The notes beneath the pieces are model-generated. The model was not told where the DNA came from. It was given only the letters and a program-made list of their open reading frames with translations, and made no database searches. From Amoebophrya sp. A120 (taxonomy: Eukaryota; Sar; Dinophyceae; Syndiniales; Amoebophryaceae), in NCBI GenBank assembly GCA_905178155.1, contig CAJINV010000012.1:1050004-1114003 (forward strand): DNA of 64,000 bases, given 5' to 3'. The translations under genes and the position numbers were made by a program. The first letter of the stretch is position 1; every line of letters begins with the position of its first letter. This document shows, piece by piece, positions 62,915-64,000 of the stretch.

Positions 62915-64000
62915 TCACTCCGAGAGCGGTGAGAGCGAGCCCCGTATCAAATGCAAAAATGTCTGGGTCTGGAAACTTGTGATGTTGGGTGGCGTATCAT
63001 GAGGAGGCCACAAGTGCTGGCTCGGCATGAGAAGTTTCTAAGCCTCTAGGTGTAGGTGTTGCCTATTCTGTTTCTGCATGACAAACTGCGTCTCTGCATG
63101 ACAGAAAAAAGGCGCGCTTGGGTAACGCGCATGACAGATTTGAGAGTCATGCCAGACAAGCATGACAAACATGCATTCTTCCAGACCCCGACATTTTTAC
63201 ACTTGATACCCCGTCCGCTGGTACTATCAAAGTGGTTTTCGGCAACCGGAAAGTCGTCTTCTTCCAGAGAGATCGTTCCCTCATCCACGCTCTGCATGTT
63301 CTGCTTCAATTTCGACCACAAACTGTTAAAGGTGTCCAGCGTCTGTGCCGCAACCGCCTGACTTGCGGCGGAGGAGGTCGAAGGGGCGGTAGAAGCTGGC
63401 AGCTGCGCGACCACGTTGTCCTTGTTTGGGTCCTCCTGCTGTGGTCCAGCACGACTCCGGGTCGTCGTGTTCACCGCTGTGCATGATCCACCAAGACGAC
63501 CTCCACCGCCCGCTATACTACTTCTTTGATGCGGCTCCGTGAAGGGCTGCAGTACCTGCGTCTCGTTGACGAAAACGGGCAGCCTATCCTGATCAAAAAC
63601 ATCCCCACAGCACCAAAGTCAAGATGGGAAATCTGCTTGACAAATCACACAGCTTTGGTTGTTTGGCATGACAAGTTTGATGTCTCTTAGTGTGATCCTG
63701 TTTAGCTAGCTCAGAAGCATTACAGATCTACCACAGCATGCTGATCCTAGCATCACAAATCCCAAAACACGAATAGAAAATGCTTCATCCCATAGGACTC
63801 CGCATGAGAAACTTTTTTGGCATGCAGAATTGCATGACAACTCTGGGGTGGGTATGTTTTTACTCAGAATACAGCCACAGGTCCTCCGGCGTCCGAACCC
63901 AGCCGCGCCGGTACTCGCAGCAGGCAATCACTTCCTTGATATCAACTGTAAAAGTGTCTGGGTCTGGAAGAATCCAACTTGTCATGCTGATTTTGGATTA
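62915..64000 (-). CDS. 3' part of an unidentified gene (5' end outside window)
   Basis: Exons 63872-63939 (KEVIACCEYRRGWVRTPEDL), 63209-63584 and 62915-62944. The joined sequence reads DLWLPVFVNETQVLQPF, then a Gly/Ser/Gln-rich linker (SSIAGGGGRLGGS), AAQTLDTFNSLWSKLKQNMQ, an acidic stretch ISLEEDDFPVAENHF, and a short tail GSLSPLSE before the TGA at 62915-62917. Introners of families E2 and C separate the exons; another C element begins at 63940 and runs off the edge. The family is not recognised. Confidence 0.55.
62945..63208. mobile_element. Introner, family C, in 3'-partial gene
   Basis: 264 bp. TATCAAATGCAAAAATGTC / ATTTTTACACTTGATA. Exact duplication CCCCG. Its inside closely resembles the element at 28830. 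Confidence 0.93.
63585..63871. mobile_element. Introner, family E2, in 3'-partial gene
   Basis: 287 bp. TATCCTGATCAAAAACATCC / GTATGTTTTTACTCAGAATA. Exact duplication CAGCC. The best intact reference for the giant element at 22510. Confidence 0.93.
63940..64000. mobile_element. Introner, family C, truncated by window edge
   Basis: TATCAACTGTAAAAGTGTC followed by TGGGTCTGGAAGA and TTGTCATGC; the other end lies beyond 64000. Confidence 0.8.

Noticed and set aside
1-64000. Transposase or reverse transcriptase that could mobilise the introners
   Set aside because: No ORF with DDE, tyrosine-recombinase, Rep or reverse-transcriptase motifs was seen. All elements here look non-autonomous.
1-64000. 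Dinoflagellate spliced-leader RNA gene
   Set aside because: I looked for the conserved leader word ending TTTTGGCTCAAG on both strands and did not find it.

Overview
The window looks like nuclear DNA of a dinoflagellate-type alveolate. My best guess is a syndinian parasite of the Amoebophrya kind; this is inference, not identification. Three things point there. (1) Every gene I can support lies on the minus strand, a one-way gene array. (2) The recognisable genes are eukaryotic: protein phosphatase 5, a CFAP74-like axonemal protein, the spliceosomal ZMAT2/Snu23 protein and the NEDD8-activating enzyme subunit NAE1. (3) Most introns are not ordinary GT-AG introns. They are short repeated elements with terminal inverted repeats and 5-bp target duplications (introners). 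Such non-canonical, transposon-like introns have, to my knowledge, been reported from Amoebophrya.

I count 56 introner-like elements in about ten families (called A-I here, with E2 as a subfamily). Almost all start with TAT and end with ATA, and they are mostly 140-470 bp long. Removing an element plus one copy of its 5-bp duplication restores the reading frame and the conserved protein sequence. That is how the exons below were joined. The CFAP74-like gene alone has 18 introners and 2 canonical introns.

Layout, left to right, all minus strand: PP5 (1-3024, running off the left edge); a 2-kb spacer; CFAP74-like (5027-13683); a coiled-coil protein (about 13761-17211); ZMAT2 (17897-18760); a large glycosyltransferase-like type II membrane protein (19616-30816); a 4-kb spacer with diverged repeats and an orphan introner; a small secreted protein (34950-36665); a poorly defined gene (about 38915-41030); an AP2-like domain protein (42023-42942); a second secreted protein with a probable one-base frameshift (43068-44838); a spacer; a large unrecognised protein (47091-50481); NAE1 (51325-55313); a GC-rich spacer; two paralogous secreted proteins (58073-59637 and 60556-61733); and the 3' part of another gene running off the right edge (62915-64000).

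The most unusual object is the intron at 22510-27949. It is an E2-family introner with intact ends and a perfect GCTTG target duplication, but it carries 5.16 kb of GC-rich satellite-like DNA. That cargo has a perfect hairpin with a 4-nt loop at or near each end. Without it the element would be 280 bp, the normal size of its family. The frame is kept across the whole 5.4 kb.

The genes do not form a pathway. Housekeeping, ciliary and secreted products are mixed, as expected for a one-way polycistronic-style array. I saw no tRNA, rRNA, CRISPR or transposase gene.
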